The translations under genes were made by a program, and so were the position numbers. From assembly GCA_012962365.1 (NCBI GenBank), contig DTXR01000740.1, positions 1 to 6,730 on the forward strand: a DNA stretch of 6,730 bases. The letters are read 5' to 3'. This DNA comes from Chromatiaceae bacterium. GTDB lineage: Bacteria; Pseudomonadota; Gammaproteobacteria; Chromatiales; Chromatiaceae. This document shows, piece after piece, positions 5,980 to 6,730 of the stretch. Position 1 is the stretch's first letter; each line of letters starts with the position of its first letter. The notes beneath the pieces were generated by a model that had not been told where the DNA came from, ran no database searches, and saw only the letters and a program-made list of their open reading frames with translations.

Positions 5980-6730
5980 TCATTCACTCATGCTGAAATG
6001 TTCTTTTCTTCCTCTGCGCCCCATAACACCGTCAGTTATGGCCAGTATTCTCAACCGAGCATCTGAATGATTTCCTTTGATCATCGTCTTGACAACAGCT
6101 GTCAGCGAAATAAACCCAACCAATGGAATACATACCCAACGCCCAACCACCCCAAAATGATCCCGAATCAAGTGAAATCGGTTTCTAATCGTATAGTACA
6201 AACGACGTTTGCTTCCAAAACTATGGCTCCTGTGCTCGACAACCGCATCTAACGGCACCATCATCTTCACTCCCTTTTTTCTAAGCCGAAAGGACAGTTC
6301 ATCATCTTCGCAGTATAGAAAATAATCAGGGCGCCAAACATATCCATCCTGGCGCAGCAACGTCTCCACAACACGCATATTCAGAAGCAGGGCCGCGCCA
6401 CCAACCCAATCGACCTCGATAACATCTTCTTTCGCGGAATATTCGTGGCTCCAGCCAACAAATGGAGAAAGCAGATAAATCAGCTTCGGGAATGAGGACT
6501 TTTGTATGGCGAATCTCTCCACGCCAGTTTCATCCACCTGAAACGCATATGCCACAGCGCTCCCGTTGGAAGATGCGTGAACCAAGCGCCGAATGCAGTT
6601 GGGCTTTACTACACAATCATTGTTCAGAAACAGCACACTGTCACATGCTAGTCCTGCGCCCAGCACATAGTCCAAGCCAATATTGTTTCCTGCGGAAAAA
6701 CCAACGTTTTCCCCGTTTACGATCAGGGTC
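5980..6730 (-). CDS. GT2 family glycosyltransferase, rhamnosyltransferase-like (5' end beyond window)
   Basis: The frame stays open from the right edge to the TGA at 5980-5982, giving the last 249 residues of a GT-A-fold inverting transferase. A TTG at 6673-6675 can be read as a start, but the codons above it, up to the edge, read TLIVNGENVGFSAGNNIGL. This is the conserved segment before the DXD site in rhamnosyltransferase-type GT2 enzymes, so the true start is outside. The DXD-equivalent is NND in VLFLNNDCVV (6616-6624). WVGGAALLL and the YFLYCEDDELSFRL segment (EDDE at 6298-6309) carry the acceptor-binding and catalytic-base region. EHRSHS and YYTIRNRF follow in the usual order. The C-terminal third has a hydrophobic helix (VCIPLVGFISLTAVV) and the LAITDGVMGRRGR tail common to the group. 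The sugar specificity is not readable. It is the first visible gene of the operon, and its local GC is low (about 40-50% in sampled lines). Confidence 0.94.
   Translation of the reverse strand, partial: TLIVNGENVGFSAGNNIGLDYVLGAGLACDSVLFLNNDCVVKPNCIRRLVHASSNGSAVAYAFQVDETGVERFAIQKSSFPKLIYLLSPFVGWSHEYSAKEDVIEVDWVGGAALLLNMRVVETLLRQDGYVWRPDYFLYCEDDELSFRLRKKGVKMMVPLDAVVEHRSHSFGSKRRLYYTIRNRFHLIRDHFGVVGRWVCIPLVGFISLTAVVKTMIKGNHSDARLRILAITDGVMGRRGRKEHFSMSE

Noticed and set aside
1..6730. tRNA, rRNA, CRISPR array, insertion sequence or integrase.
   Set aside because: Nearly all bases are explained by the seven genes; I saw no repeat-spacer pattern, terminal inverted repeats, transposase motif or tRNA-like fold.

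Overview
The window is a piece of a bacterial surface-polysaccharide (O-antigen or exopolysaccharide) biosynthesis locus. Every base but about 80 lies in a protein-coding gene. Codon use, moderate-to-high GC on the left side and the gene families fit a Pseudomonadota chromosome, perhaps Gammaproteobacteria. The sequence alone does not fix the genus.

Layout. Bases 2-343 on the plus strand hold the 3' end of a hemolysin III / TrhA-type membrane protein (PAQR-like fold). Everything else is on the minus strand and reads right to left as one compact series: a GT2 glycosyltransferase cut by the right edge (5980-6730), an ALG11-like GT4 glycosyltransferase (4818-5972), a second GT2 glycosyltransferase (3825-4748), a class I SAM methyltransferase with an N-terminal cysteine cluster (2939-3832), a second GT4 glycosyltransferase (1671-2942) and a multi-spanning O-antigen ligase/polymerase-like protein (319-1665). 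Most junctions overlap or are separated by only 5-7 bases, which is typical of a translationally coupled operon. The one real gap is 69 bases (4749-4817). The ligase-like gene ends inside the 3' end of the hemolysin III gene, so the two converging genes share 25 bases.

How the genes work together (inference from families). The four glycosyltransferases would add successive sugars from nucleotide-sugar donors to a lipid-linked oligosaccharide at the cytoplasmic face. The methyltransferase would methylate a sugar in the precursor or chain. The Wzy_C-type membrane protein would polymerise the glycan, or transfer it to its acceptor, on the periplasmic side. No flippase, nucleotide-sugar synthesis or export gene lies in the window, so the cluster must continue to the right of base 6730.

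Base composition shifts along the operon. Hand-counted 60-base lines in the ligase gene are about 57-75% GC, while lines in the two rightmost genes are about 38-50%. This suggests the upstream part has a different, probably laterally acquired, origin. I see no wholly new system. The points most worth a second look are a glutamine at the expected catalytic-histidine position of the ligase-like protein, non-canonical donor-site residues in the GT4 at 1671-2942, the ALG11-like signature in the other GT4, and the compositional shift.
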